This document shows, in pieces, positions 1 to 10,430 of a DNA stretch of 64,000 nucleotides (its first letter is position 1; every line of letters starts with the position of its first letter). This DNA is from Odontocerum albicorne (Eukaryota; Arthropoda; Insecta; Trichoptera; Odontoceridae), in NCBI GenBank assembly GCA_949825065.1, contig OX463848.1, forward strand, positions 28,277,549 through 28,341,548. The letters are read 5' to 3'. The position numbers and the translations under genes are program-made. The notes below the pieces were generated by a model. It saw nothing but the letters and a program-made list of their open reading frames with translations. It was not told the DNA's origin and searched no databases.

Positions 1-7
1 AGCACGT

Positions 8-577
8 TTAAGTTCTTTTAGGTGTTTTCTTTATAAAATGGTCAAGAGTTAGTTGAATACCACCCTTTTTTCTATTTTCTTGATAAAGAGTTCTATAACA
101 TGATGTGTATTTCTCAATCGCCCTACGTACTTGAGATACATGTTCTCTATTGAGATCACATTCTTCCATGATAGTCAAAAAATTGTCAAGATGCATGAAG
201 GCTTCATTCATATTTTTGATTGTCAAAGTCTTGACGATTTTATCAGATTCTTCTTCCTCACTTTCATTGTGTATTTCATTTAACTCTTGTTGCTCAATTA
301 AGTATTAAATTGACAAAGGTACTGAGTGAGATTCAATCAACTCATTAACATCTTCGTTGTTGACATCCAAGTTTAGTGCATTCATTAGGCTAACTATTTC
401 ATCGGTGATAGTTTCCGGAGTTTCTTCAGAATTTATAAAATTACTTATCATTTGTGGCCATAATTGTTTCCAGGAACCTTTCATTGTTGACTCTTTTATT
501 TCAGCCCACGAGTCTCCAATATTTTTTATTGCGTTCCATATATTATATAGTTCTTCCAAAAAAGTGGGAGCGAACAA
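8..577 (-). pseudogene. Tigger/pogo-type transposase, C-terminal part
   Basis: Two stretches lie in one minus-strand frame: about 90 codons from 577 to a TAA at 305-307, then about 98 codons to a TAA at 8-10. The first begins FAPTFLEELYNIWNAIKNI and contains GDSWAEIKEST and WKQLWP. The second has an acidic run and HLDNFLTIMEECD. This order (aromatic block, W-x2-LWP, acidic linker, H-L-x-F-L) is the tail that follows the DDE domain in Tigger/jerky-type pogo transposases. The DNA-binding and DDE parts are absent, and sequence above 577 no longer matches. One in-frame stop means a dead copy. It is a transposon relic, not a host gene, though a domesticated jerky-type gene cannot be formally excluded from the tail alone. 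Confidence 0.75.
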
Positions 578-1104
578 TTATTGCATTATCGACAAAATAT
601 TTAAAAAATTGAATTTAAAAAAATGTGCGAAATAGCGAATTGTCCGAAAGTAGAATGTGCGAAAGTTGAGGGCCGCTTGTGTAGAAGTTACAAAAAATAT
701 TCTAGGATTTTCTCATATTTCTAATTTAAAAAAATATTTATTATCGTCAACACAAATCCGAGTTAAATAACCTTTTCAAGGATTCTGACAGTTCAAAAAC
801 ATCGATTATCAAACCAAGACAAATATTTAGATGTTTTGTAAGCATAATTTACTGAAAACAAGGCAAAATGTGTCTTTTATTACTCTAAAGCAGTTACGAC
901 ACGATCAAAAAAAGGGATACGAAATTAATCGATTGACCATATTCACCATCGGCACTTGATTGGTTCTAATCTTATTAGTTTAATCAATCAAAATTTATAT
1001 TGTTTCACAATGAATGCCAAGAAAGTTAATTAATAATAGTTAAGTTAATAATAATGAGCCTATTTACTATAGATTCAAATTAAATATATTTTATTATTTT
1101 AATC
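578..1104. other. No gene seen
   Basis: AT-rich sequence. A short G/C-richer patch at 640-680, next to the Tigger relic, may be the remains of its end, but no terminal repeat could be matched. Confidence 0.5.
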
Positions 1105-1900
1105 AAGGATATATTTTTTTTCGTTACAAACAACTTGTTGCCATCTCACAGGTAATTTTTTAGTTCCATTTTTGGAAAAAGCCTGGTTTTGATAAAAACA
1201 ATTTGGAAACTTCTATTCCCATTTTCATCTTTATTGTTTAATTTTTTTCCAGATAAAAAACCTAAATAGAAATAATTTATAGTCATTTAGGGCAATATCT
1301 GGAGAGTAAGCGGGATGAGGCAGGAGCTCCCAATTCAAGTCTTTATTTTTTATGTAATGTTGTCCGTTACGTGTGTGGTGTTGCAATTATCATGGGGGAG
1401 CAATATCTTTTTGATATTCACTAAAATTGGGCATTTTTAAATCTATGCTGAGTTTAAACACCAAAGCTTTTGACAACATACATCTGCATTAATCGTTTGA
1501 TTATGCTCTGATAGTTCCAAGTGGCTCGTGTTCAAAGCGGGTTTTGAGAGAAGTACAGATGTTTATTTGTTGCGGGTAATAGGCTTCCGACAGCTTGTGC
1601 GGTATCCACTTTCCAAATTTGGATACCTTTCCTATCCCCTTAAAGTGACGAAATACTGTTCCATGAGATGAATTGAGCCTTTTTGCGTTCTGTCCATCGT
1701 TGGTTCTAGCTCTGAATCCACAAGACTTTTTAGAGCGTCGTCAAAATTAACAAGACCTAACCGGGGCTCATCATTAACAGTGCTTTGTACATCTTCAAAT
1801 CTTTCGAACCGTTTCTAGATAGTCCTTAAACTGATATCATTCTTGCTATGAACACTGTTAATTTTTTCTATTGTATAACTTACACTTTCATAATAAAACA
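1105..1900 (-). pseudogene. Degenerate mariner transposase
   Basis: Read on the minus strand with several frameshifts, the region gives mariner landmarks in the right order. They are an HTH-side piece with RFERFEDVQSTVNDEPRLGL, then HGTVFRHFKGIGKVSKFGKW and IPHKLSE, then a catalytic-side piece like HDN (CSPMIIATP), then PASSRLLSRYCP (a worn HP-x-YSPD-x-AP motif), and finally LPVRWQQVVCNEKKYIL, the usual W-x2-VV-x-N/D C-terminus. The order and spacing fit one nearly full-length mariner copy. It has many stops and no inverted termini could be matched, so it is old. The first catalytic Asp is not recognisable. Confidence 0.75.
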
Positions 1901-2867
1901 ATAAAAAATATAGAACGTGTCGTTTGTACTGATTTTCGATAGTATTTTCTATTTATTAGGGCTCTTATTTACGAGTACATCCGATGTTTACAAATATTGA
2001 CGATAAACTGACCACTCGAGTGTGTATTTCAAAATAGGACACGAATTGTTTGGAAGTGTATTATTCTACACAATGCGTCATCATGAATCATACTTATGAC
2101 ATCAATTTATTGATTGACCTTATGCATGTATCATACGCTTTCCGGATTCCCTATATTAAAACACTTTAGAATAATCTCGTGTGGATTTTGATTAATTGAT
2201 GATATAATTAACCACTCAAAATGACAATAAAAGAAAAAAAAATGTTTTGACCATAGACCAATATTTTTTCTGAATTTTCTTTATTTTTTCTCATTTTTTT
2301 ATGGCTAGTGAATATTTGCGTCATAAACAAACCGTGACCCCACGGGTGGGCTAGTAGTGTGTTCACAAAGTTTTCTCTCTTTCTCCTTTGAAAAATAACC
2401 GAGTGAAATAGAGAGCAAACATATTAAGCTCACTCACAACCATAAGTTACGGTTTGACCTGTACAAATGTTAATGAACTCTATTTTTGGTATCCAATGTT
2501 AAAGTGTAGAATTCACCACATATTAAGCAAAATTATATAGTATCTTAAGACCTTTATTTTGTGATTTCTAGATATTTAACAAAGTACACGCCGGCTTTAG
2601 TTAATAATGCTAAATGTTGCTTTAGTTTGCTATAACTGTTAGTATTTGGATAAGATTATATGTGGGTTGCCACGTGCAATGGAGCATTGATCCTTTCATT
2701 AGCATAGCAGTATTTAATGTATTTCTTGTATACTCTAGATCTATAAATTCTTAGGTTGATTAAGATGACTTTGTAAATATTCAGACGGTTCAAGTGAAAT
2801 AATGGTAAAATAAGTCCGTTTCTTAAAAATTGTAAATTGATTGAAATTTTAATCAAAACTGTTATTA
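1901..2867. other. No gene seen
   Basis: AT-rich; the short ORF at 2656-2856 resembles nothing known. TACGAGTA lies at 1970-1977 (see findings). Confidence 0.5.
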
Positions 2868-3040
2868 TTGTATTGTATTACGCTTTCGTTGTATACATTA
2901 TAATTTAGCGAATGAATTGCCATGTGGTAATCTCTTACAAGCAACTAGCAAGACGTTTAAGAAACCTGAAGGGAAAACTAGACTCTACCCTTTTTGAAAA
3001 TAATGCGTATCAATGGGAATCGAACTAGGCCACAGACGTT
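2868..3040 (-). mobile_element. tRNA-derived SINE copy
   Basis: This is the reverse complement of the window's common SINE. It starts with the tail (CACTTTCATTG-type block, here cgctttcgttgtatac), then a worn 'gccatgtggtaatctcttac' block, the pyrimidine-rich middle, and the B-box-like 'tgggaatcgaac'. The head beyond B box is shortened. It carries many changes from its sister copies. Confidence 0.7.
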
Positions 3041-3064
3041 ATCTTTAGTAAATAAATTTTATTC

Positions 3065-3152
3065 AGACGACTTCAGAGATTAAGACGGTAAGACTTCCAC
3101 TCAATGACTCTGATTTCAATTCTTGATGTCACCCAAAAAAAAGGTCCCCGTC
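3065..3152 (+). mobile_element. SINE head fragment
   Basis: The sequence 'gacgacttcagagattaaga' followed by 'cggtaagacttcc' and 'gatttcaattcttgatgtca' matches the tRNA-like head of the SINE (gacctcggtgacc, ttggtaagacg, ggttcgattcc) with many changes. It stops before the SINE body. Orientation is opposite to the neighbouring copy. Confidence 0.5.
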
Positions 3153-3475
3153 ATTTTTTCCTTTTTGGACTTTGACATCTTTACAGTCGAAAGAAATTGC
3201 TATGCCATTAAGTTCACCAGACTGTACTGCAGATAACGAAAGTACAATAGGACAATACACTTCTTAACTCAGAAAGAACTTTTTCATTATTGTATTACTG
3301 TTCGTATCAATATATTCCAATCAACAACAACCAACAATTAACAAGTTCAAAGTATAGGTTATCCCAAAATTTATTTAATAACGAAAAAACACAATTTAAT
3401 CTAAAAAGTATTTTATTTAATAATATTGTTTATTGAAATCGTAAATATATAAACATTTATGTTATTTAACGAAGA

Positions 3476-3722
3476 CTGAGGTGGGCCGGACATCTTCAGA
3501 GGATGGGCGAGATCCCAAGGCGAATCATGGATGGTGCGCCCGGGGGGCGGAGAGCAGTGGGAAGGCCGAAACTCCGATGGCTGGATGGAGTGGTGAGGGA
3601 TGCAAACAACATCGGTATCCGGAACTGGCGTAACGCTGCACAGGACCGTCAGTCATGGGGGCAGGCTCTGCGGGAGGCCATGACCCGACCTGGGTTGTAA
3701 AGCCATGGATGGATGGATGGTT
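3476..3722 (+). mobile_element. LINE ORF2 C-terminus with (TGGA)n 3' tail
   Basis: An open frame from 3476 to TAA at 3698-3700 reads LRWAGHLQRMGEIPRR, then GAPGGRRAVGRPKLRWLDGV and NWRNAAQDRQSW. The pattern L-x-W-x-GH-x2-RM, GRP-x2-RW-x-D-x-V and W-x3-A-x-DR-x-W is the very C-terminus of ORF2 in RTE-like and related LINEs. The stop is followed within a few bases by a (TGGA)n tail, as expected for a 3' end that terminates in a short tandem repeat. The copy is 5'-truncated just upstream of 3476. The frame is intact and the patch is much more G/C-rich than its surroundings, so this is among the younger insertions here. Confidence 0.8.
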
Positions 3723-4241
3723 ATTTAAAGAAAATGTTTTAATTCCACTGTCTGTGAGTTCAAGGGTTACCAGTGCCAAATTTCTGCATTTGTTTAGGTA
3801 TGCATTTTATCTGTTAGTAACCGGTTCAGTCTAAATGCAGTGTTGCGCCACATCACGTGCTGTCACCGCGTTTGATTTTTCTCATAAACATTTTATCCTA
3901 AAATGAGTAATCCCTGTAAAAAAAATGAACCTATCAATTAAAAAATGATTGAGAAGAATACTACTGTTTTATCTAAACTAAGGACAAATGTGTTTGCTTT
4001 TTTTTAGAAATCCGTTCTTTTGCCCGTCATTACTTTCCTAAATCGTTTCCGGTTGTCAAATCGTTAACACTAAAACTATAGCAACCTTGTTAAAAGTTAC
4101 AAAAAAGCAACAGTTTTAATCGCTTTTCTTGCCAAAAATAAAATAAACATTAATAGTAAAACAGGTGAAGCACGTGAAATATTTATTCTCAAGTTACAAA
4201 AGTTGTGTATCAAATCGGCTGATTTGTTCCCGCTGTAAATT
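3723..4241. other. No gene seen
   Basis: AT-rich spacer between the LINE tail and the PHD-finger fragment. No repeat or ORF of note. Confidence 0.5.
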
Positions 4242-4505
4242 TTGACAGGTCTCGTACTACTTGTTTGTATATCCATAAGAGATAGATTTTGTGAAGCAAG
4301 ATATCGCTGCATAATGCCCCAATTAACTTGTTTTAAGTGCGAAGAGAACATTAAGCAAGATATGGTGCTTAGATGTACTACTTGCGACAATATTTATCAT
4401 TATTCATGTCAGAACTATACGATAACAATATTCAAAAGACTTATCAAAACCTAATTGTCAACATGGCAATGTTGTAAGTGCAAAAGTAACGAGTACTGTC
4501 AGTAA
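4242..4505 (+). pseudogene. PHD-type zinc finger ORF, probably LINE ORF1
   Basis: An ATG at 4314-4316 opens MPQLTCFKCEENIKQDMVL, then RCTTCDNIYHYSCQNY; a TAA follows at about 4452. Reading through it in the same frame gives LSTWQCCKCKSNEYC. The cysteine and histidine layout (C-x2-C, C-x2-C, H-x2-C, C-C-x-C) is the C4HC3 pattern of a PHD finger. Short PHD-finger proteins of this kind are often the first ORF of insect LINEs and sometimes part of DNA transposons. No reverse transcriptase follows, so the element type is inferred. One stop codon inside the finger makes this copy non-functional. A fragment of a host PHD gene is possible but less likely here. Confidence 0.6.
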
Positions 4506-5106
4506 TTCTTTTGTCGTTTTTTCTCTCCACATGCACAAACCATCGTAACGCTTTTTTCTTCAACTTACTTAAAACAACCATACGTTAATTTCTAGTGCCT
4601 TCGTTCCGTCTTCTTTCATACATTATCCTCCACATTTTTTTATTGATGCAAGCATATCCATAATATTTATCTGACTTATTCTTATTTTGCCAGATCCAAC
4701 TTTCCTTACCTCGAGGTGGGTACGATCCCATTTTTTTAAACTATCGCGAAGAAAACATTTTTAATAATAGAGAAAACGTTGTACATAATGCCTAATAAAA
4801 AAAACGCTGTTTTTTCAAGGCACTTAGAGATATTTGTGCATATGTTTTAGGGTGTCCCTTATTTGGTCAAAAAAAAATTTGCGAATATTTTTGCTCTCAC
4901 CCCCTAAATATTTTACATTTGGTTTAATTTACTCAAAAACAAAATTTTATTTCAATAGGATGACGTTAAGATGTGCCGACTTGAGCAGCAAATTTAAGTG
5001 TTAGGAATTATAGGTTTACTAGTTCTAAGTCAGCGTAAAAACTATTGATGAATGTATAATATATAACTTATTTTTAATTCAATACATTTTTGCTCTTTAG
5101 AGTGCA
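4506..5106. other. No gene seen
   Basis: AT-rich flank of the hAT-like element; its terminus may lie here but no inverted repeat was matched. Confidence 0.45.
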
Positions 5107-7089
5107 CTATGGTTTTAAGTATTCTTGTGGATACTTTCTTTTCAGTGTTTCTTTCTTGCAATCTGGGTATAGTCTACGATGCTCTTGAACACAACGCAAC
5201 ACAAATGTCTTTTGCTCCTCATCGACTGTCAATAGTCCATGAAATTCTTGCATTAATTTAACAAGTCTTTCAGCAGTCATTCACTCCTTAACTATCCTTT
5301 TAGCTTCTAAATATGAAGTTTTGCTCATCCATGTTGAAGGATTTTCTTGAATAACACTAGTATCCACCTTCAGGCGAGAGAACAGATCTCTGCTCTTAGT
5401 TGACACGAAGTCATCTATTGTTTTCTCGGAAATGAAGATAAGATCGAATTAGAAGATGTAAATGAACCAATTAAAAAAATAAAGAATGCCAATCAGAAGA
5501 AAATTAAACTAATCATATGATTGCCCATCAATTTCTCCATAACGAGGAATATATCTCATTTTCATGTGTAGATTATCTTGCCATCCATCGAGTTTGATGC
5601 ATCACCCCAGGAGAGCGTATTTTTAGTTTTTTTGGTTCTCCTCCCAAAAAAATTACAAAGAGCTCTATGAGTTTGTGGCAATCACCTCTCAGTATTGGTT
5701 TATTTTATTTACTTTCATAGAAATCTAACATTTCCTTAATTTCCGACTCATTGAAAAATACTTCCACATTATTTATGCCGCTTTGAAAATGATTTGCATT
5801 GCGCTTTTCCAGCTCTCCCTCAAATGTTTAAAAAGTGATATGTCAGGACTGCTTGTTACATCATGTACTTTGCATTCAAATACACATCGTAAAATAAGTT
5901 CTATTATGTTATATATACTCGTATATAATGACGGTATGGAGAAAACAACAACTCTGTCCAATATTTGTTCAAGTAAGACACATACCCCGTTAAAACGGCC
6001 AGTGTTTGGAACAGTTGTGTCGCTGCAGAGAATTTGTACATTGTCTTCTCTACCCTAATACGTTAATGCATCCCAAACAGCGTTCGCTTGCTCTTTACAG
6101 CGTTAGCTGCTCACTGTCCCCAAATGTATCAACGATTGGAAGTCTTTCTTCTTTTGGGTCCCTGAAATTTAATGCGGGCAACAATTTACCATCCCAATGA
6201 AAAGTAAGAATTGCAGGAATATTATTCTTGAAAGCGGATTTAATTATTTCAGAACGTTCTCTTCTCTTCTTCTGGCTGATTCGATGAAGAGAAGATTTAT
6301 TAATAGAGAACTCTTCGGTATTGTGGCCAAGTGCCTCTGCTGTCGCCTGAAGGATGTATACAGAATCAGCTGACATCTATCCAAAATAGCGACCAATTTT
6401 GTAGTAATAAAATCAGTGGTACTTCCCCTTGTTGCATTCTGCTTTGATGTACTCTCAAAAGACTTCTAAAAACTCACCAACGTCGATTTCATCTGAACTT
6501 GAAAATGCCTTATCTGAATCTTCAGATAATGGAAAAGGAGGTATACTAGAAGATGTAGATGCTGCACACCGTTGTTTCTCTTGCCTTTTCTCTTCTTCTA
6601 ATTTTTTTGCCTCGCCCTTTTTTCTTTATCCGCGAGTTTTCGGTCTACTTCTGATAGGTAGCCTTTACGTCCTGGCTCTCTCTGTTGAAGTAAAAACTTC
6701 CTTTCTTCTTCCAACTTTAATGTTTGTAGAGCATTGGCATGTGCAATATCAAATAAATTGTCCAAACTATTTCTAAACTCCCCTTCACGGCGCTTAAAAA
6801 AATCTTCAGAATTTTTTTGCAATTTTCTCGACTCCGAATGCAAGTTAATAAGTTTTTATGAACAATGGTGAATAGATCTTGTCGGAATTCTCGCTTTCTC
6901 CCAAAATATCACGCACTCACGTACTACAAGATTAGCACTTCCACTGAAACTTAATTTTACCTCCCGTATGTTATAAAATAAAACTTCCAGCACTTGTCTA
7001 TTTGTTGGTAACTTGTGCCCTGTTATTTGGTGTTTTATATATCCTATTAAAAACACACGTTCCCTGGCACTGAGTAATTGATGTGACAT
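5107..7089 (-). pseudogene. hAT-like DDE transposase remnant ('CRHH' family)
   Basis: The minus strand from an ATG at 7089 to TAG at 5107-5109 carries one long protein in pieces. In order: MSHQLLSARERVFLIGYIKH; a lysine/glutamate-rich coiled segment (LKLEEERKFLLQQ, KLADKEKRARQK); a serine-rich linker; INKSSLHRISQKKRRER; FHWDGKLLPALNF; then SDTTVSNTGRFNGVCVLLEQ and SPYRHYIYE; FECKVHDVTSSPDISLFKHL; FLGGEPKKLKIRSPGVMHQT followed by RWMA; and a C-terminal piece ending YPDCKKETLKRKYPQEYLKP. I recognise this layout from an uncharacterised transposase-like family widespread in cnidarians and arthropods, whose 'CDTTxSNTG...LPCRHH' segment resembles the hAT D and C-x2-H motifs. Here the Cys is replaced (SPYRHY), and there are several frameshifts and stops. 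The superfamily is my inference. Confidence 0.65.
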
Positions 7090-7116
7090 TATGTTATGGT
7101 AGCAAGCCAAAAACAC

Positions 7117-7830
7117 ATGCTACACGCTTGATAACAGATAATGAACTGAATGCACTGCATGTGCCACGTACTAGAGGCCTGACTTAGCGTGACAAGTTCG
7201 GCCATGTTCTTCGTGCGAGTTCGCGCTTAAGTAGGCACGGTTTATAATTCTTCGATCACAACAAAAAAAAATTGTAGACATGTTTTAGAGTCATTCAAAC
7301 AAAACTGAAGGGTGAGCGTTTAAAAATTTTGAAGTTGGAAAATAAGGTACACCTTAATATGTATGTATGAAAATTATAGTTTTCATGCCATTTTTGGTAA
7401 GTTTTTATAAAATCGATATTAATATATTCGAAAGAAAAAAAGATATAAGTCACAGTGCCACAAAAAGGTAAATCTTTATTCCGATCAATGCGACATCACC
7501 TGATTATCCTTTTCTATAGAAGTGGAAAAGATGGCCTCTTCATTGTACCTAGTGGAAGGCAGGAGGGATTTCTCTGAATGCCAAGCCTTATCTGGCTTGG
7601 GTAATAAATTTAGAGCCTGTAGGCAGCTACAGCTACATATCCCACCCCTGTCGATGTGACTGTCCAGAACACCGAATCAGGTCAATGCATAAAGAAGTAC
7701 ATTTGAAATGCTTATTTTTAGAATTTTGTAGCCGAAAGTGATATTTTGCTTACGAGTCAAGTATAAATAAAATAATCACGAAATAACCGAGAAATAAAAA
7801 TAATTTTGTAAAGTACATATTGTACATAAA
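7117..7830. other. Unclassified spacer with one G/C-richer patch
   Basis: 7120-7260 may be the 5' flank of the hAT-like element. At 7500-7690 a G/C-richer stretch includes a small hairpin (ccaagccttatctggcttgg). I do not recognise it and saw no second copy. Confidence 0.4.
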
Positions 7831-8040
7831 TACCTTCATGGCGTTTCCCTGTCGGGCTAGATCGAAAAAGAGAGCCAGACTTTTCATATATCTTTCGCTT
7901 CCTCGACATTCATATCCTTTCTTTACAGCTCCTACTTACGACTTTTTCATTTTCTTCTTTCAAAATATCATCCACTTGATCCAATCATAAGTTCTCTGGT
8001 CTTTTTTTACAGCACCTTTCCTTTGCATTTGCACTGTATA
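7831..8040 (-). mobile_element. LINE family A, 3' end
   Basis: Minus-strand reading gives MNVEEAKDI-x-KVWLSF, matching sister fragments that read MNVE(E)VKxxCRDRKxWRSV at 17.1, 17.5 and 28.7 kb. The nearby 'cacttgatccaatcataa' block is also shared with them. This is the last part of a LINE ORF2 plus some 3' sequence, strongly eroded. Confidence 0.6.
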
Positions 8041-10030
8041 TCTGTTTTGTTAGTTTTAAGTATAATGAGAAGATTTTAATATAAATTACAATGAAATTAG
8101 TTTAATAAAAATCACAATGTAATTAGTTTAAGGATTCTTCAATCGGCTTTCTAAAAATCACATTACTAAAATAACTTAAGTATATATATTATGTTTTAAT
8201 TGGATAACTGACATCTTAAAGTAATTCATTTGAATATAATTTTTATCAAAAAACCTCATTTATTGTTTCAAAAGACTCAAAGTCTTTCGAAACATAGAAA
8301 TGCGTATTTTAAATATATTATGTAAAAAATGTAGTATGTACTGTGATTTTAAATTGTGTTAAAATATTTTTGTAGCACGCCATTGTTTATGAAAAATAAA
8401 ATTACTCAGTAACACAAAATAAAATTACTCAATAACACAAATAAATACTAACTTAAAATAAATAGACCCGCCGAGATCAAGAATGAAGAATTCAAACAAA
8501 CAAGTTTAAAAGGTTGTTCGTTCAACTATTAAAATAATTGGAGTATGGGGTTAAAGTTTTAATTTTCTGACTAGAATCTTAAATAAATAAATTTGGATTG
8601 AATTTATATCACAAAACTTAATTTCTTGTTTTGAAAGACTCAATGTTCATTGTTCAATTGACAATAAAAAATAATCTTCAAGTATTGAAAGCCATTAAAA
8701 GTTGATAACAAATCTTGTTCCAAGATGTAAATACAAAAAACTTTTCGCAATAAAGCGTCTTGCTGTAAATCGGTCTCAAAGAACACAATAAAGAAATCCC
8801 AAGTGGCGCTGTTTTCAAACGTCTTATGTTTCTTAGGGCCGATTCCATAGAAAAACGTTAAATTTATAGTTGTAAATAAATTCAATATATTCCTGAATGT
8901 AATAAAATTTGACATATACCTAATATTTTATATATGAGATGTTTTGAGACTGATCACATGCTATCTATTTTTTATTCCAATATTGCATTCTGTTTTATAA
9001 TATCAAAAACCTTACATGAATTATTTTTGTAACAATATTGAATATCAGGAATAAAATATAATAACAAATCGGAACTCGGTTTATAAAATGTATAAATGAA
9101 GTATATATTATTTTTATTTCTTCCTGTAATTAATAATATTTTTGGCCTATTATTTTCGCTTTTTCTTACAAATGCTCAAAAAGAGTTTTTAAGAAAATAT
9201 AGGTTCATAACATTTAATAACTAAAAATATATTTTTTCAAAAAATACTGGATGTATCGTATATTATTTTTATTTATTTTTTCCCCAAAAATTACCAACAA
9301 ATTTCAAGATTTTGATTACCGATGGTAATAAAAAAAAAATTAACCCAGTTTATTGTTTTTCAAATAGATTTTTTAAAAATAATTTTGGTTGGCTGGAATT
9401 TTTTTCCCTCATTAATAAATCCGTCAGGTCAAACTGTTTAAAGTTTAATTTGACCCCACCACCACTCAAGCTGTTAAGGGAGATAAAATATGTCCCCATC
9501 CAGCGCGAATTTTTCTTTATTTTTTTATGAACAAGACGTCACGTAGTGATTGAGAAGGCTTTTTCTAAAGATACTCCTTCTGTGGCAACACCGCTGAATG
9601 TGAAAATAATATTAGCTGCGACGGACAAAAGGTTCGACGTCACGGGAGAAGGAATATGGCTTGCAGCACAGTAAATATACATATAAAACGGCTTAAGGCC
9701 TGGAGTTCAAACAGTCCTGCAAGTTGCTAGTACTTTCACAGAAAACTTCGAATGCAACTATTTTTTAATGCTATTAGATCGGAGTAACTAATCGCTAAGA
9801 AGCTTTACCGATGTAAGGCTGAACGGAGACCCCTTCGGAAACAATTGACTTGATTATCATCGCAGTGCAAAAAATGTGATCTGCCGATTAATCCAATTGG
9901 CCGCAAAAAATAAAACAGAGTAAAGGGACAAGAACAAAGCTAAAAAATGTTATTGAAACTCCCATGGCCAGAGGGAAATTGGGTAGTTCATTAGTCTTGC
10001 CCTCACGGGTGATGATGACCATCGTTGTTA
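8041..10030. other. No gene seen
   Basis: About 2 kb of AT-rich sequence. A 21-bp motif is duplicated at 8389-8435 (aaaataaaattactca...). Short ORFs at 8640-8915 and 9312-9530 are low-complexity and resemble nothing. 9590-10020 is less AT-rich and could be the worn 3' part of the R1-like LINE that follows. Confidence 0.45.
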
Positions 10031-10430
10031 CTAAGTTGACAACTGAGCGTCTATGAAGGCTTTAAGAAATGCGCAAGGGGTCATTCCTGGCAAGGGGTGA
10101 AGGCAAACGTCACCTATCTTCTCTGGCTGACATTTACCGAAGAGAATAATCGCCAAGCGTCGTTGTACCTCTAGATTGAACGGAATGAGCCTTGTTATGA
10201 CTGAGATATCTTCCACCAAGCATATCCTATAAGTCTTAGCTATAGCCAATAGCACTCACCGTAGATCGTCGATTATCATCCTTTTGGTAACTGAGAGCCA
10301 ACTTCCATGGGCCCAACACCTGGGTTTTGTGTAAAAATATCGACTTTCAAGCATGGCAGCTACATATGGTAAAGTGTTCGTCCACCGTTGACGTCGCAGT
10401 CCATTTGGCAATATTTTTAATCTGTCGATA
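10031..10430 (-). pseudogene. R1-like LINE ORF2 fragment
   Basis: The minus strand reads RCWAHGSWL, a stop, then LLAIAKTYRICLVEDISVIT, RLIPFNLEVQRRLAI and further worn sequence. In R1-type and related ORF2 proteins the region after the reverse transcriptase has 'LLYGAEIW ... AYRTVSxEAxxVLAGVIPIDLLAxER'. The match in order (AYRT-like block, then the PIDLL-like block followed by R/E residues) supports this. The catalytic YADD region is not present. An in-frame stop separates the blocks, so it is a fossil. Assignment to the R1 clade rather than another late LINE clade is tentative. Confidence 0.55.
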
